A stretch of DNA of 64,000 nucleotides from an uncultured Actinomycetes bacterium. GTDB lineage: Bacteria > Actinomycetota > Actinomycetes > Nanopelagicales > Nanopelagicaceae. The notes under the pieces are model-generated. The model was not told where the DNA came from, did not search any database, and was given only the letters and a program-made list of their open reading frames with translations. The position numbers and the translations under genes were made by a program. Below, piece by piece: positions 1 to 9,477 of the stretch; positions within the stretch are counted from its first letter, which is position 1; the number at the start of each line of letters is the position of its first letter. The stretch lies in assembly GCA_903850565.1 (NCBI GenBank), contig CAINLV010000051.1:16648-80647 (forward strand), written 5' to 3'.

Positions 1-493
1 GAGCCGGCAAATTATTTCCGGTGTTCTTTTCATCCCAGGTGGTGACTGGAGCCATCTGCGAATATCGAAGGTTTAGCGTGGTAAATGCTTCATAAACGCC
101 CCTGGCGACGTTCTCTTCATCCTTGCTTGAGGTCAGAGTGCGTTCGCCTTTCTTGCCCATGACTAACGCTGTTCCCGTGTCTTGGCACATTGGCAAGATG
201 CCTCCGGCAGCAATATTGGCATTCTTGAGCAAATCTAGGGCGACGAAGCGATCGTTGGGGGAGGCTTCTGGATCGTCCAAAATGCTTGCCAATTGGGTCA
301 AGTGATCAGTGCGCAAATAATGGGAGATGTCATGGATGGCGGTACTGGTCAAGGTTTCAATTGCCGAACCATCGACATGCAGAAATTCCATGCCCTGCGC
401 GGTAAAGGTAGATACGCCTTCGGTGGTCAGTAGTCGATATTCGGTGGTGTCTGCGGCAAGCGGCAGCAGGTCGCGATAATTGAACTCAGGCAT
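1..493 (-). CDS. fum: Fumarate hydratase, class I (partial, N-terminal part)
   Basis: Catalyses the reversible hydration of fumarate to L-malate in the TCA cycle. Reading leftwards from an ATG at 493, the translation begins [11 protein letters not shown] and contains [28 protein letters not shown] and MCQDTGTAL. These are hallmarks of the oxygen-sensitive 4Fe-4S (FumA/FumB-type) class I enzymes; the Cys in CQDTG is a cluster ligand in that family. About 164 codons are visible and the frame runs off the left edge. The start overlaps the xseB stop by 8 bases, so the two genes are probably translationally coupled. Family identity is secure; which fum paralogue it is cannot be told from this part. 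Confidence 0.9.
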   Translation of the reverse strand, partial: MPEFNYRDLLPLAADTTEYRLLTTEGVSTFTAQGMEFLHVDGSAIETLTSTAIHDISHYLRTDHLTQLASILDDPEASPNDRFVALDLLKNANIAAGGILPMCQDTGTALVMGKKGERTLTSSKDEENVARGVYEAFTTLNLRYSQMAPVTTWDEKNTGNNLPA

Positions 494-698
494 CTGAAGG
501 CTCCGATTGTGAGGGCCGGGCCGCATCCAGTTTTGCTTGCGCACCATCTAGCCATTCCTGGCAGATCTTGGCGAGGACTTCGCCACGCTCCCAGAGCTTT
601 AGTGACTCTTCTAAAGTGGCGCCACCACTTTCTAATTGTGAAACAACTTCTACGAGTTCATCACGAGCGCTTTCATAGGAAATTTTCTTCTCAACCAT
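486..698 (-). CDS. xseB: Exodeoxyribonuclease VII small subunit
   Basis: Small subunit of exonuclease VII, which degrades single-stranded DNA from both ends. The 70-residue protein has the family's helical hairpin signature: [33 protein letters not shown], here in two pieces around the conserved LE-GG-LEESL core, and the usual length for XseB. It follows xseA with a 9-base gap and overlaps the fumarase start by 8 bases, giving an xseA-xseB-fum operon read right to left. The acidic and serine-rich C-terminal tail is normal for the family. Confidence 0.93.
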   Translation of the reverse strand: MVEKKISYESARDELVEVVSQLESGGATLEESLKLWERGEVLAKICQEWLDGAQAKLDAARPSQSEPSDA

Positions 699-707
699 AT
701 TCGTAAT

Positions 708-1907
708 CTACTCCGCTAATGCCGCCAGTTCGCCTTCGGCAAGGCGAATCTTGATCACTTCGCCTGAAATCACATTCTTTGGATTTCGCAGGATTTGGCC
801 ATCACTTTTTTGGACGACGGCATAGCCACGATCCAAAGTAGCTTGTGGGGAGAGGGCCCGGACTTGGTAATTGAGATTTGAAATCTCTTCCCGCCCCAGT
901 AGTAGCCGGGCGCTGGTGCTGCGGAAACTGCGATCTAATAAACCGGAGATAACTTCGCGCCGCGAGGAAATTAAAGTGAAGGGGTCTTGCAGGACCGGGC
1001 GATCGCGCAGTCCAGTAATTCGTGACTTTTCAAAGGTGAGCAAACTAGCGATGGTTCTAAAGGCACGTTGTTGAAGGTTGGTAATTTTCTGCAACTCTTC
1101 GGCCATATCTGGGACAACTTTTTTTCCAGCATCGGTCGGCGTCGAAGCCCGCCAATCGGCTACCAAATCCAAAAGAGGTGCATCCTTTTCATGGCCAATG
1201 GCGCTGACAATTGGGGTTTTGGCACCAGCTACCAAGCGAACTAAACCTTCGTCTGAGAACGGAAGTAGGTCTTCAAAGGAACCGCCACCTCTGGTGATGA
1301 TGATGACTTCAACATCTGGATTGGCATCTAACTCTTTTAGAGCCGTAGAGACTTCGACCACCGCAGCGGCACCTTGCACCGCAACTTCGCGGATTTCAAA
1401 TCTGACTGCAGGCCAACGTCGTTTGGCATTTTCAACTACATCTTTTTCGGCATCGCTATTTCTGCCGCAAATCAATCCAATTGCTTTTGGTAAAAAAGGT
1501 AACGATTGCTTTCGGTCAGTGTCGAATAAACCTTCAGCCGCTAAAACCGATTTCAGATGTTCCAAGCGAGCCAATAATTCACCGACACCGACTTGTCGAA
1601 TCTCTTTGACATTGAGCGAGAGTGAACCATTTTTCGAATACCAAGAAACTTTGGAATGCATGACGACCCGAGCATTTTGGGCCAAAGGTTGAACCGCATC
1701 CAATACTGACCTGTGGCACATAATGGAAAGGCTCATATCGGCACTGACGTCTCGAAGTCTCATGAAGACCATGGGGGCGCCGGGTCTGACCGTGACCTCG
1801 GAGAGTTCGCCTTCAATCCAGACTGGACCCAGTTTGGCCAGGTATTCACCAATCGACTGCGAAATGACGCGGACTGGGACCGGATTTTCACTTGAAGTTT
1901 CGAGCAT
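708..1907 (-). CDS. xseA: Exodeoxyribonuclease VII large subunit
   Basis: Catalytic subunit of exonuclease VII, acting on single-stranded DNA in repair and recombination. The first ~100 residues are the OB-fold DNA-binding domain. The catalytic domain follows with [48 protein letters not shown] and RASTPTDA. The C-terminal part is helical and ends with the typical RGYAVV segment. At 399 residues it is of normal actinobacterial length. It is divergent from ispH, with only 26 bases between the two starts, so both promoters must lie in or against coding sequence. Confidence 0.95.
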   Translation of the reverse strand: MLETSSENPVPVRVISQSIGEYLAKLGPVWIEGELSEVTVRPGAPMVFMRLRDVSADMSLSIMCHRSVLDAVQPLAQNARVVMHSKVSWYSKNGSLSLNVKEIRQVGVGELLARLEHLKSVLAAEGLFDTDRKQSLPFLPKAIGLICGRNSDAEKDVVENAKRRWPAVRFEIREVAVQGAAAVVEVSTALKELDANPDVEVIIITRGGGSFEDLLPFSDEGLVRLVAGAKTPIVSAIGHEKDAPLLDLVADWRASTPTDAGKKVVPDMAEELQKITNLQQRAFRTIASLLTFEKSRITGLRDRPVLQDPFTLISSRREVISGLLDRSFRSTSARLLLGREEISNLNYQVRALSPQATLDRGYAVVQKSDGQILRNPKNVISGEVIKIRLAEGELAALAE

Positions 1908-1933
1908 GGATCGATCCTAATAGGATTGCCGAC

Positions 1934-2899
1934 ATGGCTAAAAGAGTTCTCCTTGCCGCGCCGCGTGGATACTGCGCTGGCGTTGACCGCGCCGTTGTCA
2001 CGGTGGAAAAGTCCTTGGAGCTCTACGGAGCACCTGTCTATGTCCGCAAGCAGATCGTTCATAACAAGCATGTTGTGGCCACCTTAGAAGCCCGTGGCGC
2101 GATCTTTGTAGAGGAAACCGATGAAGTTCCAGAAGGTTCAATTGTGGTCTTCTCTGCCCACGGTGTCTCGCCAGCAGTGCATGCCCATGCAGCCGAGCGA
2201 AATTTAAAAACTATCGATGCAACCTGTCCGTTGGTGACCAAAGTTCATCATGAAGTAAAGCGATTTGCTTCAGAGGATTTGGATATCTTTTTGATTGGCC
2301 ATGAAGGCCATGAAGAAGTAGAAGGTACTGCTGGTGAAGCACCTGCTCATGTGGTGGTTGTCGATGGTTTAGAAGCCGTAGATAAAGTTCAAGTACGCGA
2401 TCCCAACAAAGTCGCTTGGTTGTCACAGACCACACTAAGCGTTGATGAAACTCTGGCCACGGTCGCTGGACTTCGTAAGCGTTTTCCAAATTTGATGGAC
2501 CCACCTAGCGATGACATTTGCTATGCGACCCAAAACCGCCAAGTTGCCATTAAAAAGATTGCGCCCGAATCGGATTTAGTAATTGTCGTAGGCTCAGTGA
2601 ACTCTTCGAACTCAGTCCGTCTAGTTGAAGTTTCCTTGGAATATGGCGCCAAAGCCGCCTACTTAGTGGATTTTGCGGCAGAGGTAAAAGAAGAATGGTT
2701 GGTTGGCGTAGAGACTATTGGGGTTACTAGTGGCGCATCAGTGCCGGAAATATTAGTAAGCGATTTATTGAAGTGGTTGGCAGAGCGCGGTTTTTCCGAT
2801 GTGGAAACCGTTACTGCAATGGAAGAGCATTTACTTTTTGCCATCCCACCAGAGTTGCGAAAAGATCTTCGCCAAGCTGGGTTAAACGAATCACACTGA
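1934..2899 (+). CDS. ispH: 4-hydroxy-3-methylbut-2-enyl diphosphate reductase
   Basis: Last enzyme of the MEP pathway; makes IPP and DMAPP using a 4Fe-4S cluster. The three cluster cysteines appear in [22 protein letters not shown] and [11 protein letters not shown], and the conserved GHEGHEE and VTSGASVP motifs are present. I chose the ATG at 1934 ([16 protein letters not shown]), about 9 bases after an AGGA, because homologues begin close to the RGYCAG motif. An in-frame ATG at 1892 would add 14 unconserved residues and overlap xseA. 321 residues is a normal length. Its 3' end overlaps the convergent DUF6542 gene by 9 bases. Confidence 0.95.
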   Translation: MAKRVLLAAPRGYCAGVDRAVVTVEKSLELYGAPVYVRKQIVHNKHVVATLEARGAIFVEETDEVPEGSIVVFSAHGVSPAVHAHAAERNLKTIDATCPLVTKVHHEVKRFASEDLDIFLIGHEGHEEVEGTAGEAPAHVVVVDGLEAVDKVQVRDPNKVAWLSQTTLSVDETLATVAGLRKRFPNLMDPPSDDICYATQNRQVAIKKIAPESDLVIVVGSVNSSNSVRLVEVSLEYGAKAAYLVDFAAEVKEEWLVGVETIGVTSGASVPEILVSDLLKWLAERGFSDVETVTAMEEHLLFAIPPELRKDLRQAGLNESH

Positions 2900-3313
2900 T
2901 TTCGAAGTTTTACGATTTTCGCTGCGCATTTTAAGAAGGTGAATGATCCAGCCGATTCCGGCGCCGATCACCAGAAATGGTGCGACCCCAGCCAAACTGG
3001 TTACTAAATCCAAACCAATTTTTGTGACTTTTAATCCGACTCCGCCAACGGTAATCATCAGAAAAATTGTCGCGACTAGAAATGATATTGGCGGATTAAC
3101 AACCGCTGAATACGAAGTTCCGTTGCGTCCTAGGTAGAGTCCACCAGCAAAGGCGATAAGCAAGGCAACCCCGGTTATGACGCCAACTTTGGTGAATCGA
3201 TACTCAATGAATTCGGCCAGCAGGATCAGCAGAAACTGCAGGACAATCACGCCAGGAACGGTTAGTCCCGGTCCTTTGATTGGCTTGGGCAGCGCCTTTA
3301 AATCCGCGGTCAT
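2891..3313 (-). CDS. DUF6542-like integral membrane protein
   Basis: A 140-residue protein with four hydrophobic segments (about residues 17-38, 43-62, 72-97 and 103-127), a short cytoplasm-like N-terminus and a basic C-terminal tail. The pattern 'GLTVPGV', then a gap, then 'NPPISFLVA' after the second segment resembles DUF6542 proteins, which in actinobacteria lie near ispH and xseA. No function is known. The start at 3313 is preceded by AAGGGAG about 10 bases upstream. It follows rmuC by 19 bases on the same strand, so the two are probably co-transcribed, and it converges on ispH. Confidence 0.7.
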   Translation of the reverse strand: MTADLKALPKPIKGPGLTVPGVIVLQFLLILLAEFIEYRFTKVGVITGVALLIAFAGGLYLGRNGTSYSAVVNPPISFLVATIFLMITVGGVGLKVTKIGLDLVTSLAGVAPFLVIGAGIGWIIHLLKMRSENRKTSKSV

Positions 3314-3332
3314 GGTTCGTATTCTCCCTTAT

Positions 3333-4562
3333 TTAGTCGCTAAGTTCCGAATCGGAATCTTCATCATCATCTAGTAGGGCGGCTTCCAGTTCCAAGGGAG
3401 TGTCGCCACCGGCAATCTTGATGATCCGGAGGTCATCTTCTATCGCATCAATCGCCTTTAATTTCGATGTGGCTGGTACTCCTAGCGAGACCATCTTTCG
3501 GGCCGGACGGAGCATGTTCTCTTCGGCACTTTGGATGAGGTCGTTATATGCGCCCTCAGTGGATTTTATAGATTGTCCAAGTTTGGCGATCTTCTGATGG
3601 ACGCGCCCTACCCGCTTGAGAAGTTCACCAGCAAGTTCAGTAATGGCAGCCGCGTTGTGCGCCATATCGGATTGGTTAAATACAAATGCCACTGTACGAA
3701 GTAACGCCATCATGGTTGTGGGTGTTGCGATGGTGACCCCTTTTTCGAATGCCTTATTGAGAAGTGAAGGATCGGCCTCCATCGCCTCCGAAAGAATGGA
3801 TTCGAATGGCGCGAAGAGAACTACGTAATCCGGAGACTGCGAGATCTCCGAGTAACCGCGTTTGGCAAGTGCATTGACATGGCCCATCAAATCTTTCGCG
3901 TGGGCTTGCATGAATTCGCTTCGCTTTACTTTGTCGGTCTCAACGATGCCCTCTATGAAGCGGTCGAACGGGAATTTAGAATCGATGAAGATTTCTGCAC
4001 CACCCGGAATGGCAATCTTGATATCGGGCTTGCTGATCCGGGCATCGGTGGTTCGGTAATCTTGTTTGAAGAAATGAATGCCTTCCAACAGGCCAGAATC
4101 TTCCAAAAGTCGTTCCAATTGGGTCTCGCCATATTTTCCGCGAGTAGCGGGATTGGAAAGTGCTCCAGCTAACTTTGCAGTTTCCAAGAGCAAACTTTCA
4201 TTACCTACCTTCATATTTTCCATCTGCTCTTTAAGTCCGGCTTCGGCCTTTACTCGGTTGAGTTCGGCATCGCGTGATTGCGCCGTGAGGGTGGCCATAT
4301 TCTCGTTGACCGCTTTTAAGGTTTCATCCAGGCGAATATTTTGGGCGTTCTCGTTCGAAAGCGCACTCAGTTGCGAAGCCAAGAGGGAAGCCCGGGCTTG
4401 CTCGGCAGCGATATTGGCCATCTGGGTCTGGACGTTGGCGTTGAGCGTGGCGATTTGAGCCGCACTCTCTTGAGATTTCACCTTCGAGCGCAAGATTCCG
4501 ATCAAAACGCCTAAGGCGAGGCCTACGATCATTCCAAGAAGGATTGCTATGCCTGAATTCAT
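3333..4562 (-). CDS. rmuC: DNA recombination protein RmuC
   Basis: RmuC family, thought to limit recombination at inverted repeats; a predicted nuclease-fold protein anchored to the membrane. Residues ~3-22 form one transmembrane helix. A coiled coil follows to about residue 130. The RmuC domain then begins around KYGETQLERLLEDSGL, with DIKIAIPGG and IDSKFPFDRF as its recognisable core. I chose the ATG at 4562 (MNSGIAILLGM) over a GTG at 4595 because it places the membrane helix at the N-terminus, as in homologues. The acidic C-terminal tail (DDDEDSDSE) is low-complexity. Confidence 0.9.
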   Translation of the reverse strand: MNSGIAILLGMIVGLALGVLIGILRSKVKSQESAAQIATLNANVQTQMANIAAEQARASLLASQLSALSNENAQNIRLDETLKAVNENMATLTAQSRDAELNRVKAEAGLKEQMENMKVGNESLLLETAKLAGALSNPATRGKYGETQLERLLEDSGLLEGIHFFKQDYRTTDARISKPDIKIAIPGGAEIFIDSKFPFDRFIEGIVETDKVKRSEFMQAHAKDLMGHVNALAKRGYSEISQSPDYVVLFAPFESILSEAMEADPSLLNKAFEKGVTIATPTTMMALLRTVAFVFNQSDMAHNAAAITELAGELLKRVGRVHQKIAKLGQSIKSTEGAYNDLIQSAEENMLRPARKMVSLGVPATSKLKAIDAIEDDLRIIKIAGGDTPLELEAALLDDDEDSDSELSD

Positions 4563-4613
4563 AGCCCTATCGTGGCAGGAAGAGGTGACAATCACGCGTA
4601 GGCTCTACTCCTC

Positions 4614-5687
4614 GTGAGCCTATCTATTGGAATTGTCGGACTACCCAACGTCGGTAAGTCCACCCTCTTTAATGCCCTGACGAAAAATAACGTCCTGGCA
4701 GCCAACTATCCCTTTGCCACTATTGAGCCAAATACTGGCATCGTGGCAGTTCCCGAACCTCGGTTGGCCGAACTGGCAAAGATTTTTGGTTCCGAAAAAC
4801 TTTTACCTGCTCCGGTCACCTTCGTGGATATCGCTGGAATTGTCCGCGGCGCTTCCGTCGGTGAAGGCTTAGGAAACCAATTCCTGGCCAACATTCGCGA
4901 GAGCGATGCCATCTGCCAGGTCATCCGAGTCTTTCGAGATGAAGATGTTGTTCATGTCGATGGCGCCGTAGATCCAGCCAAGGATATTGAGACCATTGCA
5001 ACTGAACTCTGTTTAGCCGATCTGCAAACAATTGAGAAAGCAATTCCGCGGTTAGAAAAAGAAGCCCGAGTTAATAAAGATCGCGTTCATGTTATTGCTG
5101 CCGCAAAAGAGGCGCAGGCAATCTTGAATGAAGGAAAATTGCTCTACGGATCGAAAATGGATATTAGCGAAATCAAAGAATTGCAATTGATGACCGCCAA
5201 ACCATTTATTTATGTCTTCAATGTTGATGCTGCTGAACTCTCAGATGACAAACTTCGAAAAGAGTTGCAAGAGTTGGTTGCACCATCTGATGCAATTTTC
5301 TTAGATGCAAAGACTGAAGCAGAACTTTCGGAATTGGATGAAGCAGATGCGATGGAGTTGTTGCAATCCATCGGTTTGGAAGAACCCGGGCTAGCGACTT
5401 TGGCCAGAGTTGGGTTTCATACCTTGGGGCTACAGACCTATCTAACCGCAGGACCAAAGGAAGCCAGAGCCTGGACAATTCATAAAGGCGACACCGCGCC
5501 AATGGCAGCTGGTGTCATTCATACTGATTTTCAAAAAGGCTTTATCAAAGCCGAAATCGTCGCATATGATGATTTGATTGCTGCAGGCTCCATGTCTGAG
5601 GCAAAGGCTCGAGGCAAGGTTCGTATGGAAGGCAAGGAATACATCATGGCTGATGGCGATGTCGTGGAGTTTCGATTTAACGTTTAG
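4614..5687 (+). CDS. ychF: Redox-regulated ATPase / GTPase YchF (EngD, OLA1 family)
   Basis: Obg-related P-loop ATPase that associates with ribosomes. The P-loop is GLPNVGKST near the N-terminus, G3 is DIAGIVRGAS, and a coiled-coil insertion and C-terminal TGS domain follow (LGLQTYLTAGPKEARAW; ending MADGDVVEFRFNV). The N-terminus starts directly at MSLSIGIVGLP, so the GTG at 4614 is well placed. 357 residues is standard. It diverges from rmuC, with about 50 bases between starts. Confidence 0.95.
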   Translation: MSLSIGIVGLPNVGKSTLFNALTKNNVLAANYPFATIEPNTGIVAVPEPRLAELAKIFGSEKLLPAPVTFVDIAGIVRGASVGEGLGNQFLANIRESDAICQVIRVFRDEDVVHVDGAVDPAKDIETIATELCLADLQTIEKAIPRLEKEARVNKDRVHVIAAAKEAQAILNEGKLLYGSKMDISEIKELQLMTAKPFIYVFNVDAAELSDDKLRKELQELVAPSDAIFLDAKTEAELSELDEADAMELLQSIGLEEPGLATLARVGFHTLGLQTYLTAGPKEARAWTIHKGDTAPMAAGVIHTDFQKGFIKAEIVAYDDLIAAGSMSEAKARGKVRMEGKEYIMADGDVVEFRFNV

Positions 5688-5726
5688 TTACAAGAACGTC
5701 GAAGTAATACCTAAAAGGAGCATCTA

Positions 5727-8700
5727 GTGCGCACTTTCTCACTTCGGATAACAATGGCCTTGGCAATGATCCTGGGAGTTCTTACTTCAAACGTGGTGAT
5801 TTCCACTTCGCATGCAGATACTTCTAGTGAAGTAGTAGTCCACGTTTCCGGTGTTTATCGAACGCTGGCAGTTGAGCATTTGTTGCTAGACGGTGCCGAA
5901 CAAACCATGGTGGGCACCGATGACTACGGTTCCTTTGCCTTGGTTTCACCACCAGTTAGCGGCATGTTGAACCTGAGTTACATCGGACGAAAATTTGATC
6001 CAATTGATGTAACAAATGTAAAAGAAGTTTGGTTACCGATTCAAGGAACTGCCGTCGTTACATCTCGCGCAGTAGCACAAGGATATGTTGCAATTTATCT
6101 TCCTGAGGCAATCGCTGCTGCGCCGGCAGTTAGTGGTGACCTTTCTGGAAATTTAATTGCCGGAGCTACTGCTAATGGATACCGACAGTACCAAGCCCCG
6201 ATAGCAAATACTGCTAAAACTATTTCGGTCACCCTTCCGGGTGAGGCAACCGCCCATAAAGTTGATATACAAATGTGGGGCGCCGTCTGGTTGAAGCCCA
6301 ATGATGTTGTCAATTACTACTCTCAGAGTTTCGCGGATGGATTTGCCACTATTCACTATCACCGACCTGATGCAAAATATGACGGTTGGGTAATGCACTT
6401 GTGGGATGGATACAGTCCCACGGCACCCGCTATTACTTGGAGCAGCGGCATGGTTTCTTCGGGCACTGATGCATGGGGCGTTTTCTGGAAAGTTCCATTA
6501 GCAAAAGATGCCCAGAAAATGTCGTACATCATTCATAAAGGTGATACCAAGGATGTAAATGCCGACCAGGCTTTGGATCTAATAAATACCGGTGGCGAAG
6601 TTTGGTTTATTTCCGGCAATGCAAATTCCGAAGGGGTCCATGTTTACACAACCCCGGTGTTCAAAGGCGTAGATGCGGATCTAAAAAAGACCAAGGCAAT
6701 TTGGCTGACACCAAATACAATCGCATGGCCTTACCCACGAACTGGGCCAAATCAAAAATTCACATTGTTAGCCTCAAAGAGCGCCGGAATTGATGCCGCA
6801 GGTCTTAACGCAGACACGGTGAAATACCCATTAACGTGGAACGATAATTTATCTGAAGCGCTTCTTACTCAATTTCCGTACCTGAGCAAATATGCGTCCT
6901 TAACAGTTCCCGACGCCGCTATAAAAGATGTGAAAGATTTGATGAAGGGTCAACTGGCAGTGTCTTCTACCGATGACACCGGCGTAGATCTGCTCAAATT
7001 GACCGGAGTTCAACTTGGCGATCTTTTGGATTCGGTCTACGACTACAACGGGAAGTTAGGGATTACCTTTGCTGGAGACATACCCACACTCAAGGTGTGG
7101 GCTCCAACTGCCCAAACTGTGACTCTGGTTCGCTACCTCAAAGATGGCTCTGCGGAAAGAACCCTCCTCACTTTGGATTCGGACACTGGCGTTTGGACCG
7201 CTGTTGGTAAAGCAGATTGGAAGAACACATTCTTCAATTATGAAGTCAATGTCTATTCACCAATTGCCGGAGCCTTTGTCACAAATACCGTGATTGATCC
7301 CTACTCGGTCGCACTTTCCACGAACAGCAAGACCAGCATGATTGCCGATCTCAACGATCCCGCCACCATGCCGGCTAATTTCAAGACTTTAGTGAAACCG
7401 AAGTTAAACTCCATTGCCGACACCAGCATTTATGAATTGCAGGTGCGAGATTTCAGTGCGACAGATGCCTCCGTTCCTGTCGCTCAGCGCGGAAAATACT
7501 TAGCATTTACAGCTAAGAAATCTAACGGCATGAAACATTTGGCTGACCTAGCCAAGGCCGGCCTCACTCACATCCACCTTCTGCCTATATTTGATTTCGC
7601 AACAGTTAACGAAAATCCAAATATGCAGTCGGAACCAAATCTTGCTGCCCTGAAAGCTGCAAAGCCAGTCAGCGATACTCAACAAAAAATAGTCTCTAGT
7701 TCGTCCGGAACAGATGCTTACAACTGGGGTTATGACCCGCTCAGTTTCAATGTTCCCGAAGGTTCTTATGCATCCAATGCAGAAGGCGCCACACGAACCA
7801 AGGAACTTCGAAGTGCGGTCGCCTCACTCAATTCCGTAGGCCTTCGAGTCATTATGGATGTGGTTTATAACCACACCAATGCTTCCGGACAATCCGCCAA
7901 TTCCACTTTCGACAAGATTGTTCCTGGTTATTACTACCGACTGGCTGCAGATGGCACAGTCTTTAACTCGACATGTTGTGCCAACACGGCAACTGAACGC
8001 AAAATGATGGCTAAATTTGTTCGGGAATCTATTTTACTTTGGGCTACTCAATACAAGATTGATGGCTTCCGATTCGACATCATGGGCCACATGCCAAAGG
8101 AACTTTTGGTCAACATCCGCAAGGATTTAGATGCCTTGACTTTGAAGAAAGATGGCATCGAAGGTTCAAAGGTTGTTCTCTACGGCGAGGGCTGGAATTT
8201 TGGCGAAGTAGCGAGCAATGCGCGCTTTGTACAAGCTACTCAAGCCGAACTAGCGGGAACCGGGATAGGTACTTTTAACGATCGACTCCGAGATGCAGTT
8301 CGGGGCGGCGGAACATTCGACACGAATCCAAATATCCAAGGATATGGTTCTGGGCTTTATACCAACTTCAATGGAGATCTCGATGCCAATGGAAATATTC
8401 CAGGGCAGAAATTAAAGTTATTGAGTCTTACCGACCGCGTAAAACTTGGATTGGTTGGACAGTTGGCTCAGTACCAATTGGTGGATTCCACAGGTGAAAA
8501 AGTTGCCGGCGCCGACCTGGCCTATAACGGTCAAGATTCCGGTTACACAGCATCGCCAATTGAATCCATCAACTATGTCGATAGCCATGACAATTTAATT
8601 CTCTTTGATTCCTTGGCATATAAATTGCCACTGAAAACGACCGCTGCAAATCGGGCTCGGTACCAAGTATTTTCGCTATCCACTTCTTTGCTCAGTCAAG

Positions 8701-9320
8701 GTATTCCGTTTATGGCAGCTGGTTCGGATCTACTTCATTCGAAATCTCTGGATAAAGATTCATACGATTCGGGGGACTGGTTCAACGCGATTGACTGGAC
8801 CGGGAAAGACAACGGACTAGGACATGGATTGCCAAACTTTGAAAAGAATGGCGCCCAATATTCATGGGCCACGAAAGTTCTGAACACACCAACCGTTAAG
8901 CCGCTACAAGTAAATGCATTGGCAGCAAGTGCCATGATTCAGGATCTGCTCAAATTACGTTATTCATCACCCTTGTTTAGATTAGGTACCGCAAAGAATG
9001 TGATGGATCGGGTCCAGTTCTTGACTGACGGCCCAAACCAAATTCCTGGTGTGATTGTCATGCGAATCGTGGATCAAGGCGCGAAGGGATATAGCAAACT
9101 GGCCGATTTGGATAAGAAAGTGAAGTCAGAGATCGTGGTCTTCAATGGCAGCAATGCCAAAGTTTCCATAGCCTTCTCCCAACTTAAGGGACTTTCGATT
9201 TCGCTCAATCCAATTCAGAAAACCAGTTCTGATCCCACAATCAAGAGTGCGACTTTCACCGCTTCCAGTGGCACCCTTTCAGTTCCTGCCATATCGACCG
9301 CGGTTTTCACGGAGAATTAA
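5727..9320 (+). CDS. pulA: Secreted pullulanase-type alpha-1,6-glucosidase (GH13)
   Basis: Debranching enzyme hydrolysing alpha-1,6 links in pullulan, glycogen or starch. The 1197-residue protein opens with a signal peptide (about residues 1-31, cleavage after SHA). N-terminal beta-rich pullulanase-associated domains follow, then a CBM48-like module near residue 450 (LKVWAPTAQTVTLV). The GH13 catalytic barrel carries YNWGYDPLSFNVPEG (~664), DVVYNHT (~710), GFRFDIMGH with the nucleophile Asp784, GEGWN with the acid/base Glu821, and YVDSHDN with Asp955. The GTG start has AAGGAG six bases upstream. No LPXTG anchor is visible, so the enzyme is probably released. It suggests use of external alpha-glucans. 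Confidence 0.93.
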   Translation: MRTFSLRITMALAMILGVLTSNVVISTSHADTSSEVVVHVSGVYRTLAVEHLLLDGAEQTMVGTDDYGSFALVSPPVSGMLNLSYIGRKFDPIDVTNVKEVWLPIQGTAVVTSRAVAQGYVAIYLPEAIAAAPAVSGDLSGNLIAGATANGYRQYQAPIANTAKTISVTLPGEATAHKVDIQMWGAVWLKPNDVVNYYSQSFADGFATIHYHRPDAKYDGWVMHLWDGYSPTAPAITWSSGMVSSGTDAWGVFWKVPLAKDAQKMSYIIHKGDTKDVNADQALDLINTGGEVWFISGNANSEGVHVYTTPVFKGVDADLKKTKAIWLTPNTIAWPYPRTGPNQKFTLLASKSAGIDAAGLNADTVKYPLTWNDNLSEALLTQFPYLSKYASLTVPDAAIKDVKDLMKGQLAVSSTDDTGVDLLKLTGVQLGDLLDSVYDYNGKLGITFAGDIPTLKVWAPTAQTVTLVRYLKDGSAERTLLTLDSDTGVWTAVGKADWKNTFFNYEVNVYSPIAGAFVTNTVIDPYSVALSTNSKTSMIADLNDPATMPANFKTLVKPKLNSIADTSIYELQVRDFSATDASVPVAQRGKYLAFTAKKSNGMKHLADLAKAGLTHIHLLPIFDFATVNENPNMQSEPNLAALKAAKPVSDTQQKIVSSSSGTDAYNWGYDPLSFNVPEGSYASNAEGATRTKELRSAVASLNSVGLRVIMDVVYNHTNASGQSANSTFDKIVPGYYYRLAADGTVFNSTCCANTATERKMMAKFVRESILLWATQYKIDGFRFDIMGHMPKELLVNIRKDLDALTLKKDGIEGSKVVLYGEGWNFGEVASNARFVQATQAELAGTGIGTFNDRLRDAVRGGGTFDTNPNIQGYGSGLYTNFNGDLDANGNIPGQKLKLLSLTDRVKLGLVGQLAQYQLVDSTGEKVAGADLAYNGQDSGYTASPIESINYVDSHDNLILFDSLAYKLPLKTTAANRARYQVFSLSTSLLSQGIPFMAAGSDLLHSKSLDKDSYDSGDWFNAIDWTGKDNGLGHGLPNFEKNGAQYSWATKVLNTPTVKPLQVNALAASAMIQDLLKLRYSSPLFRLGTAKNVMDRVQFLTDGPNQIPGVIVMRIVDQGAKGYSKLADLDKKVKSEIVVFNGSNAKVSIAFSQLKGLSISLNPIQKTSSDPTIKSATFTASSGTLSVPAISTAVFTEN

Positions 9321-9477
9321 GCGCAGATTGGGTATATACCAGCCTGTCGGTTAAACTCTGAGCCTGATTGGAACGGTTTCCAGTCTGAGATCCCTGGTCT
9401 CATGAGAATTTTCATGTATGCCCTTTGTGTCTTTTATCAAGCAGTGTCCGTTGTCTATAGAGTGGAATTTAGGGTCA

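Noticed and set aside
1892..1933. Longer N-terminus for IspH from ATG 1892
   Set aside because: Adds residues not found in the family and overlaps xseA; ATG 1934 fits homologues.
4563..4595. GTG start at 4595 for RmuC
   Set aside because: Would put eleven polar residues with Cys and His before the membrane helix; ATG 4562 places the helix at the N-terminus as in the family.
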